Positions 26,616 to 35,333 of a stretch of 64,000 bases of DNA are shown here, piece after piece. Location of the stretch: NCBI RefSeq assembly GCF_000802155.2, contig NZ_JQGJ02000001.1, positions 558,001 to 622,000 on the forward strand, given 5' to 3'. The DNA is from Pseudomonas frederiksbergensis (GTDB taxonomy: Bacteria; Pseudomonadota; Gammaproteobacteria; Pseudomonadales; Pseudomonadaceae). The notes below the pieces were generated by a model. The model did not search any database. It was not told the origin of the DNA and saw nothing but the letters and a program-made list of their open reading frames with translations. How positions within the stretch are numbered: position 1 is the stretch's first letter; every line of letters starts with the position of its first letter. A program made the position numbers and the translations under genes.

Positions 26616-28537
26616 TACTCCGAATCTGGGCGACCACGCCGGGAAACCGCTTGCGCGAGAAACTCAGCGAATTCGGCGACGGGCATCGAGCCCAGGTCAG
26701 CACCTTCACGAGTACGCACAGCGACAGTCTGCATCTCGACCTCCCGATCTCCGATAACCAAGAGAAAAGGAACCTTGAGCAAAGTATGCTCGCGGATTTT
26801 AAAGCCGATCTTTTCATTTCTCAAGTCGGACTTGGCACGAAATCCGCTTTGATTGAGAGTTTTTTCGACCTCGGCGGCAAAATCTGCCTGTTTATCAGTG
26901 ATATTCATGATCACTGCCTGGGTCGGCGCCAGCCACGCGGGGAACGCGCCCTCGTAATGTTCGATCAAGATCCCGACGAAACGCTCGAAGGAACCGAGGA
27001 TCGCGCGGTGAAGCATGACCGGGTGCTTGCGGCTGTTGTCTTCGGACACATATTCAGCGCCCAGACGGATCGGCAGGTTGAAATCGAGCTGCAAGGTACC
27101 ACATTGCCAGACGCGACCGAGGCAATCTTTCAGCGAGAATTCAATTTTCGGACCGTAGAAAGCGCCCTCGCCCGGCTGCAGATCGTATGCAAGGCCCGCG
27201 CTATCAAGGGCGGCGGCCAGGGCGGCCTCGGCGCGATCCCACAGCTCGTCGGAACCGACGCGCTTTTCCGGACGAGTGGACAGCTTCATTTCGACTTCGG
27301 TGAAGCCGAAGTCGCGATAGACGTCCATGGTCAGCTTGATGAACGCAGCGGATTCGGCCTGCATCTGCTCTTCGGTGCAGAAGATGTGCGCGTCATCCTG
27401 GGTAAATGCCCGCACGCGCATGATGCCGTGCAGCGCGCCCGATGGCTCGTTACGGTGGCAGGCACCGAACTCGGCCAGGCGCATCGGCAACTCACGGTAG
27501 CTCTTCAGGCCTTGGTTGAACACTTGCACATGGCAAGGGCAGTTCATTGGCTTGATGGCGTAGTCGCGGTTTTCCGACTGGGTGGTGAACATGTTGTCGG
27601 CGTAGTTGGCCCAGTGCCCGGATTTCTCCCACAGGCTACGGTCGACCACTTGCGGCGTCTTGATTTCCAGATAGCCGTTTTCACGCTGGACCTGGCGCAT
27701 GTACTGCTCGAGCACCTGATACATCGTCCAGCCGTTCGGGTGCCAGAACACCATGCCCGGAGATTCTTCCTGGGTATGGAAAAGGCCCAGGCGCTTGCCG
27801 ATCTTGCGGTGATCGCGTTTCTCGGCTTCTTCGATACGCTGGATGTAGGCGGCAAGTTGCTTCTTATCCGCCCAGGCGGTGCCGTAGACGCGCTGCAATT
27901 GCTCGTTCTTCGCATCGCCACGCCAGTAGGCGCCGGACAGCTTGGTCAGCTTGAAGGATTTGAGGAAACGTGTGTTCGGCACGTGGGGGCCACGGCACAT
28001 GTCGACGTATTCTTCGTGGTAGTACAGGCCCATGGCCTGCTCGTCCGGCATGTCTTCAACCAGACGCAGCTTGTAATCCTCGCCACGGGCCTTGAATACT
28101 TCGATGACTTCGGCGCGCGGAGTGACTTTCTTGATGACGTCGTAATCTTTTTCGATCAGCTGCTGCATGCGCTGTTCGATCGCTGCCATGTCGTCCGGGG
28201 TAAAAGGACGCTCGAAGGCAATGTCGTAATAGAAGCCTTCGTCGATGACCGGCCCGATGACCATCTTCGCGCTCGGGTACAGCTGCTTGACCGCATGGCC
28301 GACCAGATGTGCGCAAGAGTGGCGAATGATCTCCAGCCCCTCTTCATCCTTTGGCGTGATGATTTGCAGCGTGGCATCGCTGTCGATGACATCACTGGCA
28401 TCGACCAGTTTGCCGTTTACCTTGCCGGCCAGGGTGGCCTTGGCCAGGCCCGCGCCAATGGATGCGGCGACCTCGGCTACGGAAACCGGGTGGTCGAATG
28501 AACGTTGACTGCCGTCGGGAAGAGTAATAGTTGGCAT
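26615..28537 (-). CDS. thrS: Threonyl-tRNA synthetase
   Basis: 640 residues: TGS domain (1-62), the N2 editing domain with [16 protein letters not shown] and CRGPH, then the class II core with its zinc ligands in [10 protein letters not shown] and [21 protein letters not shown], motif 3 [18 protein letters not shown] and the anticodon-binding domain. The ATG at 28537 has GAGGAGG six bases upstream; an in-frame extension to 28570 lacks a ribosome-binding site. It is the first gene of the operon. Confidence 0.98.
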   Translation of the reverse strand: MPTITLPDGSQRSFDHPVSVAEVAASIGAGLAKATLAGKVNGKLVDASDVIDSDATLQIITPKDEEGLEIIRHSCAHLVGHAVKQLYPSAKMVIGPVIDEGFYYDIAFERPFTPDDMAAIEQRMQQLIEKDYDVIKKVTPRAEVIEVFKARGEDYKLRLVEDMPDEQAMGLYYHEEYVDMCRGPHVPNTRFLKSFKLTKLSGAYWRGDAKNEQLQRVYGTAWADKKQLAAYIQRIEEAEKRDHRKIGKRLGLFHTQEESPGMVFWHPNGWTMYQVLEQYMRQVQRENGYLEIKTPQVVDRSLWEKSGHWANYADNMFTTQSENRDYAIKPMNCPCHVQVFNQGLKSYRELPMRLAEFGACHRNEPSGALHGIMRVRAFTQDDAHIFCTEEQMQAESAAFIKLTMDVYRDFGFTEVEMKLSTRPEKRVGSDELWDRAEAALAAALDSAGLAYDLQPGEGAFYGPKIEFSLKDCLGRVWQCGTLQLDFNLPIRLGAEYVSEDNSRKHPVMLHRAILGSFERFVGILIEHYEGAFPAWLAPTQAVIMNITDKQADFAAEVEKTLNQSGFRAKSDLRNEKIGFKIREHTLLKVPFLLVIGDREVEMQTVAVRTREGADLGSMPVAEFAEFLAQAVSRRGRPDSE

Positions 28538-28911
28538 GGCGCCTCCTCTCCTAGTGGTGACCCCTACCAAAGGTCACGTGGGTTGGGATGAGCCAGTACA
28601 AGATCCAGTCCAGGCCATTCAATGACGAACGCCTGCCTTACAGCGGCAGGAGCCTTGCGGCCAACCGGGAAAACCGAACCAGAGTGACTGGGATTCAAAT
28701 CAGGGTTAATCGAACATTTACCGCCACCGGGACCTGTCGTCATCCGGAGCCTGAAAAATACCCGAGCCCGGCATCCTAGCACAGATGAACGGTCATCGCC
28801 GCGCTTGCATTCAAGCGAGCGTAAAACCCCGGCTTTTATGCCAAAGTGCTGAACTGAAGCGCCTGCAACCCCTCAGATAACAAGACATCGACCCGAAAGG
28901 AGCATCCCAGC
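28538..28911. other. thrS leader and divergent intergenic region
   Basis: 374 bp without a convincing gene. GTGACC (28557-28562) and GGTCAC (28572-28577) form a hairpin just upstream of the thrS ribosome-binding site, and GCCTGCC/GGCAGG (about 28632-28650) a second one. In E. coli, ThrRS binds tRNA-like hairpins in its own leader; a comparable role here is a guess. A minus-strand -10 (TAGGAT) is near 28780. Confidence 0.45.
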
Positions 28912-29214
28912 ATGCGTCTGAACACGTTTTTCGCAGTAGTCGGCCCACTCGCCCTGCTGTTGCCATTGACCGCCCATGCCGAATGGCCAAAAGGCGAGCG
29001 CGAAAAATACATGGCCCAGTGCACCCAGACGGCAACGCCACAGATCGGCGCGGCAGCCGCCAAATCCCACTGTGCCTGCGGCGCCGACGCGATCAAATCC
29101 TACCCAGCCAGGGATATCCAGGCGTTGATGGACAACAAGGCCACCCCGGAACTGCAACAGAAAGCACTCGGCCAGATCGCTAAATGCAAGGCTAATTCGC
29201 CGGCGAAAAAATAA
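28912..29214 (+). CDS. Small exported protein of unknown function
   Basis: 100 residues. A clear signal peptide ends at AHA-EWPKG. The mature part has four cysteines (AQCTQTA, HCACGAD, AKCKANS), suggesting two disulfides or a metal site, and a Lys-rich C-terminus. AAGGAG is eight bases before the ATG and a terminator follows. No named family was recognised; similar small periplasmic proteins are common in pseudomonads. Confidence 0.8.
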   Translation: MRLNTFFAVVGPLALLLPLTAHAEWPKGEREKYMAQCTQTATPQIGAAAAKSHCACGADAIKSYPARDIQALMDNKATPELQQKALGQIAKCKANSPAKK

Positions 29215-29248
29215 GGAATTGGGCGCTGGGAAGGCGCCTGACAGGGAT

Positions 29249-29273
29249 AAAAAGGCTTGAATAAGCGCTTTTT
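29249..29273 (+). terminator. Rho-independent terminator
   Basis: AAAAAGGCTT (29249-29258) and AAGCGCTTTTT (29263-29273) form a stem with one bulge and end in TTTTT, 35 bases after the upstream stop codon. Confidence 0.75.
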
Positions 29274-29503
29274 CCTACGATTTACGCAGGTTTTTCAGCT
29301 TTTTTTAATGTCTTTACGTTCGGCTGAAAGCCTTTTAAACCGGGGCTTTCAGCCCGATCCGACGGTAAAGAAAACACGACTGATTGGCAAACAGCTCGTC
29401 CGGGGGGCTCCCAAATCGAACATTTCGACTATGATACCCGGGTGTGCCCAGTTGGCCTGAGCAGCACAGTACACTGAAAATATATGTTTCTTGGAGATAC
29501 ACC
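29274..29503 (+). promoter_or_regulatory. Promoter and structured region upstream of the cold-shock gene
   Basis: GGCTGAAAGCC (29322-29332) and GGCTTTCAGCC (29344-29354) are perfect 11-bp inverted repeats, each itself a small dyad, in an AT-rich stretch with long T runs. TATGAT (29430-29435) is a likely -10, giving a leader of about 60 nt that ends in TTGGAG before the ATG. Confidence 0.55.
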
Positions 29504-29716
29504 ATGTCTAATCGCCAAACCGGCACCGTTAAATGGTTCAACGATGAAAAAGGCTTCGGCTTCATCACTCCTCAAGGTGGCGGTGACGACCTGTTCGTAC
29601 ACTTCAAAGCTATCGAAAGCGACGGTTTCAAAAGCCTGAAAGAAGGCCAGACCGTTTCCTTCGTGGCTGAGAAAGGCCAAAAGGGTATGCAAGCTGCACA
29701 AGTTCGCCCAGAGTAA
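29504..29716 (+). CDS. Cold-shock family protein (CspA/CapB type)
   Basis: 70 residues, a single cold-shock domain with RNP1 (KGFGFITP) and RNP2 (LFVHF). It binds single-stranded RNA or DNA and acts as an RNA chaperone. The start is fixed by TTGGAG ahead of [13 protein letters not shown]; an upstream in-frame ATG lies before the predicted promoter end. It stands alone between a structured leader and a strong terminator. Confidence 0.96.
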   Translation: MSNRQTGTVKWFNDEKGFGFITPQGGGDDLFVHFKAIESDGFKSLKEGQTVSFVAEKGQKGMQAAQVRPE

Positions 29717-29730
29717 TTTCCCGGCGCGCT

Positions 29731-29762
29731 AAAAAAACCCCGTCCATGTGACGGGGTTTTTT
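29731..29762 (+). terminator. Rho-independent terminator of the cold-shock gene
   Basis: AAAAAACCCCGTC pairs with GACGGGGTTTTTT around CATGT. The A/T tracts on both sides make it bidirectional, serving the convergent lipoprotein gene too. Confidence 0.92.
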
Positions 29763-29781
29763 ATGGCCAGCTAAAAAGCCC

Positions 29782-30096
29782 TTAGCCGCAATTCACCCGG
29801 TTGACCACCAGGTTCGCATCGGTGTTGAGATTCAGGCGATCGGAACGGTACTCAAGCGTCACCATGTCGTTGGGCTTGAGGATACGGGCGTTTTGCGCAC
29901 CGGAACGGGTTCGTGCCTGTTCCAGCAACTGGGGCGAGGCCTGCTTTCCAATCGCGAACTCGGCAGCCTTCGCCTCGCAGCGGCTGTGCCCGGTGTCGGC
30001 CGCCACAGGATCAGGGGTCGATTCGGACGTGCTGCTGCAACCGCTCAAGAGCGCAGCGGCCAGCAAAGTACTCAATGACGCGAGCTTCCAAGGCAT
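29782..30096 (-). CDS. I78 family peptidase inhibitor lipoprotein
   Basis: 104 residues. The signal ends in a lipobox, ALLSGC, so the protein is a lipoprotein. The C-terminal 60 residues match the I78 inhibitor pattern: a cysteine (HSRCEAKAAEFAIGK), the ARILKPNDMVTLEYRSDRLN segment and the terminal VNRVNCG with a second cysteine for a disulfide. The I78 family was named from an Aspergillus elastase inhibitor; in bacteria it probably protects the periplasm against serine proteases. AGGAGG precedes the ATG. Confidence 0.85.
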   Translation of the reverse strand: MPWKLASLSTLLAAALLSGCSSTSESTPDPVAADTGHSRCEAKAAEFAIGKQASPQLLEQARTRSGAQNARILKPNDMVTLEYRSDRLNLNTDANLVVNRVNCG

Positions 30097-30259
30097 GAAG
30101 CCTCCTTTTTCAATGAATTACCAGAGAGCGTGCGACAACCCAAACGAAACTTGGTTTCAACACCAAGGCCATCATCGTGCCCTCACTCGGAAAAAACGGC
30201 AGTTTGCCTGAGCCCTGCCCACTGTTCACTGCTGAATCGTGACTGAATATGAATGGCAC

Positions 30260-30565
30260 TTAGTAAATGTCGATGTAATCGAAAGGCGGGTTCGGCCAGT
30301 TCTCTTTCAATGCGTTGTAGATCTGCATGACCCAGACCTCATCGCTTGCCGCGATTTTTCCGACGTACCCCGAGCCCTTCGCCCACGTTTCAAGCCGGAA
30401 CAGCAAACCCTGGATGTCGGCGCCCCCTACGACACCTGAAGAAATATAGGCGATACCGTCCTTGGTCACACGCAACTGGGTATGCTCGTCATCACTGGCG
30501 CAAGCCAGCAGATCACGCACCGCCTCCAGGGTGAATTTCTCAGGATCCTTCAAGTCGATCTGCAC
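30260..30565 (-). CDS. Conserved small protein of unknown function
   Basis: 101 residues from a GTG at 30565 that has GGGAG seven bases upstream. The longer frame to 30649 has no ribosome-binding site. The sequence is acidic and soluble: QIDLKDPEKFTLEAVRDLLA, then a beta-rich part (TKDGIAYISSGVVGG) and a Trp/Pro-rich end (NWPNPPFDYIDIY). No function is known to me; the layout suggests a small cytoplasmic binding protein. Confidence 0.7.
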   Translation of the reverse strand: MQIDLKDPEKFTLEAVRDLLACASDDEHTQLRVTKDGIAYISSGVVGGADIQGLLFRLETWAKGSGYVGKIAASDEVWVMQIYNALKENWPNPPFDYIDIY

Positions 30566-30695
30566 GCTGGGGCTCCCGCGAAAAATAAAAAACCGAGTGT
30601 CGCACAGGGCTCGCCTGATGCCTAAGTCGCACTGCCAAACGCACTTCAAAAATGGTTAACTCAGCCTACAGACCTCCCAACCTGCGAGCCCCGCC

Positions 30696-30893
30696 ATGAG
30701 CATCGTCAGCATCGAAGCCACCATCAACGCAAAATGGGCGCAGGGTCACAGCTCATACAGCCCAGGCAGCCCGGAAGAACTGGCGATCATCAGCATTGAG
30801 CTACTGGTCAAGGAACTGGGAACGCAAGCCGCGCAGAACTTCGTCAAGCAGGCGTTCGAACGCTACCCGAGCATGATCGAGACGACTGAATAA
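30696..30893 (+). CDS. Small protein of unknown function
   Basis: 65 residues, with predicted helices (EELAIISIELLVKELGTQAAQNFVKQAFERY), no signal or membrane segment. The ribosome-binding site is weak. It is divergent from the gene at 30260 and converges on the nucleoside hydrolase gene, with an imperfect hairpin (about 30898-30921) between them. Confidence 0.55.
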   Translation: MSIVSIEATINAKWAQGHSSYSPGSPEELAIISIELLVKELGTQAAQNFVKQAFERYPSMIETTE

Positions 30894-30935
30894 GGCTCCC
30901 ACAGGCCTAAACCTGCGGGGCCGGCACCAGATGGG

Positions 30936-31964
30936 TTACTTGAGACGCGCCAATCGCTCGGTCAGCAGATCGAAGAACCCCTGGGCATCGCCATCCTTCA
31001 CCCAGAACGCATTCTTTGGCGCTTTCAGGCCGTCGTACCAATCGACGACGGTCTGCCCGAAAGTCGGGCCTTCACGACTGTCCACCACCAGGTTGACCGA
31101 ACGCCCGCTAAACAACTGCGGCTTGAGCAGGTAGGCGATCACGGTCGCGTCATGCACCGGCCCGCCTGTCATGCCGTAATGCTCCATGTCGCCCTTGACG
31201 TATTCGTTGAGAATGTCGCCGACCAACTTGCTCGCATTATTGTTCAGTGCTGCGATCTGCTTCAGGCGCGCCTCGCTGGTGAGGATCTTGTGGGTCACGT
31301 CCAACGGCAGATAGGTCAGCTTCACACCGCTTTTGGCGACGATCTCCGCCGCCTGGGGATCGGCATACAGATTGAATTCGGCCACCGGCGTGATATTGCC
31401 GCCGTTGAAGTGCGCGCCACCCATGATCACCACTTCCTTGATGCCCTGGACGATCCCAGGCTCTTGGACCAGCGCCAACGCCAGGTTGGTCTGTGGACCG
31501 AGCATGGCAATGGTGATGCTGTGGGGCTTGGCTGCCTTGAGCGTCTCGATCAGGTAATTGACGGCATTGCCTTCGGCCAAGCCTTTCTTCGGCTCATGCA
31601 CGGTGACACCCGACAAACCCTCCTTGCCATGGATGTTTTCCGCGTAGATGGGCGTGCGCATCAACGGTTTCGGCGCACCGGCATAGACCGGCACCTCTTC
31701 GCGCCCCGCCCACTCACGGGCCAGGCGAGCGTTGCGCGATGTCTTGTCCAGCCGCACGTTGCCCGCCACGGTGGTCAAGGCGCGAATGTGCAGCTCCTCG
31801 GGAGATGCCAGGGCGAACAACAGCGCAACCACATCGTCGGCGCCTGGATCGGTGTCGATGATCAAGTCGATTTTTTCTGCCGCCTGGGCGCTAGTAGTCG
31901 TAATGAATGACAAAAGCAGCAGACTCCGCAACAGTTGACGCATTTTCCGAGCATAGCGGTGCAT
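30936..31964 (-). CDS. Exported nucleoside hydrolase (IUNH family)
   Basis: 342 residues. A signal peptide ends near SAQA-AEK, placing the enzyme in the periplasm. The calcium-binding DTDPGADD motif is at the start of the mature protein, and the catalytic His is in GPVHDATVIAYLL. It hydrolyses the N-glycosidic bond of ribonucleosides to base and ribose. AAGGAG is seven bases before the ATG at 31964. It is the last gene of the rbs operon, 29 bp after rbsD, so ribose released outside can be taken up by RbsABC. Confidence 0.92.
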   Translation of the reverse strand: MHRYARKMRQLLRSLLLLSFITTTSAQAAEKIDLIIDTDPGADDVVALLFALASPEELHIRALTTVAGNVRLDKTSRNARLAREWAGREEVPVYAGAPKPLMRTPIYAENIHGKEGLSGVTVHEPKKGLAEGNAVNYLIETLKAAKPHSITIAMLGPQTNLALALVQEPGIVQGIKEVVIMGGAHFNGGNITPVAEFNLYADPQAAEIVAKSGVKLTYLPLDVTHKILTSEARLKQIAALNNNASKLVGDILNEYVKGDMEHYGMTGGPVHDATVIAYLLKPQLFSGRSVNLVVDSREGPTFGQTVVDWYDGLKAPKNAFWVKDGDAQGFFDLLTERLARLK

Positions 31965-31993
31965 GGCGCACTCCTTGTGCAGGTGGATGAAAT

Positions 31994-32398
31994 CTAGAAC
32001 GTGACGCCAGCGATCAGCACCACGTTGCAATACGGAGAGCATTCTCCGGTGCGAATGATCGCCCTCGCCTCGCGCGTAAGGACCTTGAATTGCTCGTGGC
32101 TCACCAACTCCCGCGAACCCAGCGCGCCTTCGGCATGCAGCGCCTCCAACGTGGCGAGTGCTGACGGTTGCCTGTCGAGGATTTCCTCGGCCAGCACATG
32201 GCTTTCGACCTGCATCTCACTGAGCAGCACGTTCAAGGTACTGACAAAATCGGGGATGCCATGGGTCAACGCAAGGTCGATCAATTCGACGTGCGGCGGC
32301 ACCGGCAGCCCAGCGTCACCGATCACCACCTTGTCGCCGTGGCCGAGCGAGGCGATCAGGCGTGACAAGGCAATATTCAACAAAGGGGTCTTTTTCAT
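31994..32398 (-). CDS. rbsD: D-ribose pyranase
   Basis: 134 residues, near the usual RbsD length. It interconverts the pyranose and furanose forms of ribose so that RbsK can use it. The catalytic His is in [20 protein letters not shown] and the C-terminal [14 protein letters not shown] is typical. Its ATG overlaps the rbsK stop by 4 bp. Confidence 0.96.
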   Translation of the reverse strand: MKKTPLLNIALSRLIASLGHGDKVVIGDAGLPVPPHVELIDLALTHGIPDFVSTLNVLLSEMQVESHVLAEEILDRQPSALATLEALHAEGALGSRELVSHEQFKVLTREARAIIRTGECSPYCNVVLIAGVTF

Positions 32399-33309
32399 GA
32401 TTCGAACGCCTGTACTTCAAGCAATGCGGGAATGGAAGGCTGCGCGCCCGCGCGGGTGACCGACAGCGCAGCGGCGACCTGGCCGAAACGAATGGCCTCG
32501 ACTTCGTCCTTGCCATTTGCCAAGGCCGCCGCGAAGCCGCCGACAAACGTATCGCCGGCCGCCGTGGTGTCCACCGCCTTGACCCGCGGCGCCGGGAAGT
32601 GTTCGAAGCTCGTTCCGTTGGCGAACATCAACCCCTGCCCCCCCAGCGTTACGATCACCTTGCCGGCACCGGCCGCGATCAATTGCGTCGCCGCCGCTTC
32701 GGCGGTTTCCAGGGAATCCACGGCCAGGCCACTGAGCACCATCGCCTCGCTTTCGTTGGGGATCAGGTAGTCGACGTAGGCATACCAGTCGCTCGGCAAG
32801 GCGTGGGAGGCCGGCGCCGGGTTGAGGATGACGATCTTGCCGAGCTCACGGCCGCGCTTGAGCGCATGCCCGACAGTGGCATCCGGCACTTCTAGCTGGC
32901 AGACGATCACGTCAGCGCCTTGCAGCACTGCGTCGAAACTGTCGAGGACGCTGGGCGTCAGCTCACCGTTGGCGCCGGCGACGATAACGATCGCGTTCTG
33001 GCTGTTGTCGTCGACCACAATCAGCGCCACGCCGCTGGCCCCCTCCACCACGCTGACCGCCTGACAATCGATGCCCTCGGCCAGCAACGCACCACGCAAC
33101 TGCTGCCCATAAGCGTCATTGCCGACGCAACCGACCATGGCCACTTGCGCACCCAGGCGCGCGGCAGCCACCGCCTGGTTGGCGCCCTTGCCGCCCGGGA
33201 TGGTGGAGAACGACTCTCCGATCAGCGTTTCGCCACCACGGGGCAGACGCGGCGCGCGCGTCACCAGGTCCATGTTCAGACTGCCTATTACCACTACTTT
33301 TGCTGGCAT
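32395..33309 (-). CDS. rbsK: Ribokinase
   Basis: 304 residues of the PfkB family. The N-terminal GSLNMDLV and [15 protein letters not shown] motifs and the C-terminal anion-hole and catalytic base in [18 protein letters not shown] are intact. It phosphorylates ribose to ribose-5-phosphate in the cytoplasm. It lies between rbsR and rbsD. Confidence 0.97.
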   Translation of the reverse strand: MPAKVVVIGSLNMDLVTRAPRLPRGGETLIGESFSTIPGGKGANQAVAAARLGAQVAMVGCVGNDAYGQQLRGALLAEGIDCQAVSVVEGASGVALIVVDDNSQNAIVIVAGANGELTPSVLDSFDAVLQGADVIVCQLEVPDATVGHALKRGRELGKIVILNPAPASHALPSDWYAYVDYLIPNESEAMVLSGLAVDSLETAEAAATQLIAAGAGKVIVTLGGQGLMFANGTSFEHFPAPRVKAVDTTAAGDTFVGGFAAALANGKDEVEAIRFGQVAAALSVTRAGAQPSIPALLEVQAFES

Positions 33310-33332
33310 ACATCATTACTCGTCAATTCGGT

Positions 33333-34352
33333 TCAGCGGTATTGGGCGAATGTACCGGACAACGGCGCAGTCGATTCCCGCAAGACAATGCTCGGCGTCA
33401 CGATCCGCTGATCAGTGGCAAGCCCCGGCGTTGCGATCCGCCGAAGCAGCACCTCGGCCGCCATCTCCCCCAGGTCCAGGATCGACTGCCCTACCGTGGT
33501 GAGCGCCGGGTAGACGTAACGGCTCATCTGGATGTCATCGAAGCCGATGATCGACAATTCGCTGGGCACGCGGACGTTGCGTTCGGCGGCGGCGCGCAAT
33601 GCACCGATGCCAATCATGTCGTTGGCCGCGAAAATCGCACTGGGTGGCTGCTGCTCAAGCAGTCGGGCCGCCGCCCGGTAACCGCCGATACTGGTGAAAT
33701 CGCTTTCGAGCATGCGCTCGACGGGCAGCTCGATTCCCGCCTCTTCCAGTGCACGGCAGTAACCCGCCAGGCGCATTTGCGCCACGCTGGTGTCCGCGGG
33801 GCCGCCGATAAAGGCAATGTCGCGATGTCCCAGGTCCAGCAGATGCCGGGTTGCCAGGTAGGCACCATATTCATGGTCGATACGGACCAGGTCCGCGTCC
33901 ACTCCATCGAGGCCGCGGTCCACGATCACCATCGGCGTACGCACATTGGTCAAGCCCTCGGCCAGGCCCACATCGCCCCCGGCCGACGCCACGATCAATC
34001 CATCGATACGTTTTTCCAGCAGCACCCGCAGATAACTGCGCTGCTTGTCCGGGTTGTCATCGGAATTGCAGAGGATCACGCAGTAACCATTGCGCTCACA
34101 GTAATCCTCTATCCCGCGGGCCAGCTCGGCGAAGTACGGGTTGAGGCTGTTGGGCACCAGCAGGCCAATGGTGGCCGTGGTCTTGGCCTTGAGCGAGCGC
34201 GCCACCGCACTGGGCACGTAGTCCAATCGCTCGATGGCGGCCTCCACCTTGCGCCGCACCTCGTCACTGACCGGCCGCGTCTTGTTCACCACATGGGACA
34301 CGGTCGTGTAGGAAATCCCGGCGAGCGCCGCCACATCCTTGATCGTCGCCAT
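33333..34352 (-). CDS. rbsR: LacI family repressor of the ribose operon
   Basis: 339 residues: N-terminal LacI helix-turn-helix (TIKDVAALAGISYTTVSHVV) with hinge helix, then a periplasmic-binding-protein-like effector domain. It probably binds CGCAAACGTTTGCG just downstream of the rbsB transcription start and is released by ribose. It starts three bases after the rbsC stop and has no clear ribosome-binding site, so translation is probably coupled. Confidence 0.95.
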   Translation of the reverse strand: MATIKDVAALAGISYTTVSHVVNKTRPVSDEVRRKVEAAIERLDYVPSAVARSLKAKTTATIGLLVPNSLNPYFAELARGIEDYCERNGYCVILCNSDDNPDKQRSYLRVLLEKRIDGLIVASAGGDVGLAEGLTNVRTPMVIVDRGLDGVDADLVRIDHEYGAYLATRHLLDLGHRDIAFIGGPADTSVAQMRLAGYCRALEEAGIELPVERMLESDFTSIGGYRAAARLLEQQPPSAIFAANDMIGIGALRAAAERNVRVPSELSIIGFDDIQMSRYVYPALTTVGQSILDLGEMAAEVLLRRIATPGLATDQRIVTPSIVLRESTAPLSGTFAQYR

Positions 34353-34355
34353 GGT

Positions 34356-35333
34356 TCAAGCCCGCCGACTGGCGCGCTGGCTGCGGTACGTATCGAGCAC
34401 CACTGCAATCACGATCACCGCGCCGGTAATGATGCGTTTGGTCGGCTCGGTCGCGCCGATCTGGGCCAGGCCCGCCGCCAGCACGGAAATGATCAGCACG
34501 CCGAAGAAAGTGCTGATCACCGAACCACGCCCCCCCATCAGGCTGGTGCCACCAATGACCACGGCCGCGATAACTTGCAACTCGAGTCCCGAACCCGCGT
34601 TGGGGTCCGCCGCTTCCAGGCGCGAAATCTGGAACAGCGCCGCGACACCGGCCAGCAAGCCCATCAGGCTGAACACCAGGATCTTGTAGGGTTTTGGGTT
34701 GATGCCGGCCAAACGCACGGCTTCTTCGTTGGTGCCGATGCCGATCAGGTAGCGGCCGAACACCGTGCGGGTCAGCACCGCCTGGGCGACGAAGATCACC
34801 AGCAAGGCGATGATGAACGAAGGCGAAATACCGAAGGCGATCGGATTGGACAGCCAAGCGAAGGAGTCACCGATATAGGCGGTCCGCGAGCCGGTCATCT
34901 GGTACGCAAGGCCCCGGGCCATTTCCAGCACGCCCAGCGAGACGATGAACGACGGGATGCGCCATGCCACGGTAATCGAACCGGTGACCGTACCCGCCAA
35001 GGCCGCCACGGCCATGCCGAGCAAGGCCGACGGCCAGACACTCCAGCCCCAACCGAGTACCGCCACGCTGACGGTGGATGCCGCCAACGCCAGCACCGAG
35101 CCTACCGACAGGTCGATGCCACCGATGATCAGGATAAACGTCATGCCGACCGCCAGCACCATCAAGTCGGGAATCTGGTTGGCCAGGGTGCTGAAGGTGT
35201 CATAGGAAAGGAAATGGCTGCTCAGGACCGAGAACAGCGCGACCATGGCCAGCAAGGCGCCGGCCAGGCCCAGGTAGGTGCCGAGGCCATAAAAGTTGCC
35301 ATTGGATTTGCCGACGGCAGGTGCGGTTTTCAT
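34356..35333 (-). CDS. rbsC: Ribose ABC transporter permease
   Basis: 325 residues with about ten membrane segments of the BPD_transp_2 type; the conserved GGIDLSVGSVLALAA and GGTSLMGGRGS segments are present. It forms a dimer in the inner membrane that contacts RbsA and RbsB. It overlaps rbsA by 4 bp. Confidence 0.97.
   Translation of the reverse strand: MKTAPAVGKSNGNFYGLGTYLGLAGALLAMVALFSVLSSHFLSYDTFSTLANQIPDLMVLAVGMTFILIIGGIDLSVGSVLALAASTVSVAVLGWGWSVWPSALLGMAVAALAGTVTGSITVAWRIPSFIVSLGVLEMARGLAYQMTGSRTAYIGDSFAWLSNPIAFGISPSFIIALLVIFVAQAVLTRTVFGRYLIGIGTNEEAVRLAGINPKPYKILVFSLMGLLAGVAALFQISRLEAADPNAGSGLELQVIAAVVIGGTSLMGGRGSVISTFFGVLIISVLAAGLAQIGATEPTKRIITGAVIVIAVVLDTYRSQRASRRA

Noticed and set aside
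28588..28779. 63-codon frame in the thrS leader
   Set aside because: Weak start and no conservation signal visible; the region fits a structured leader better.
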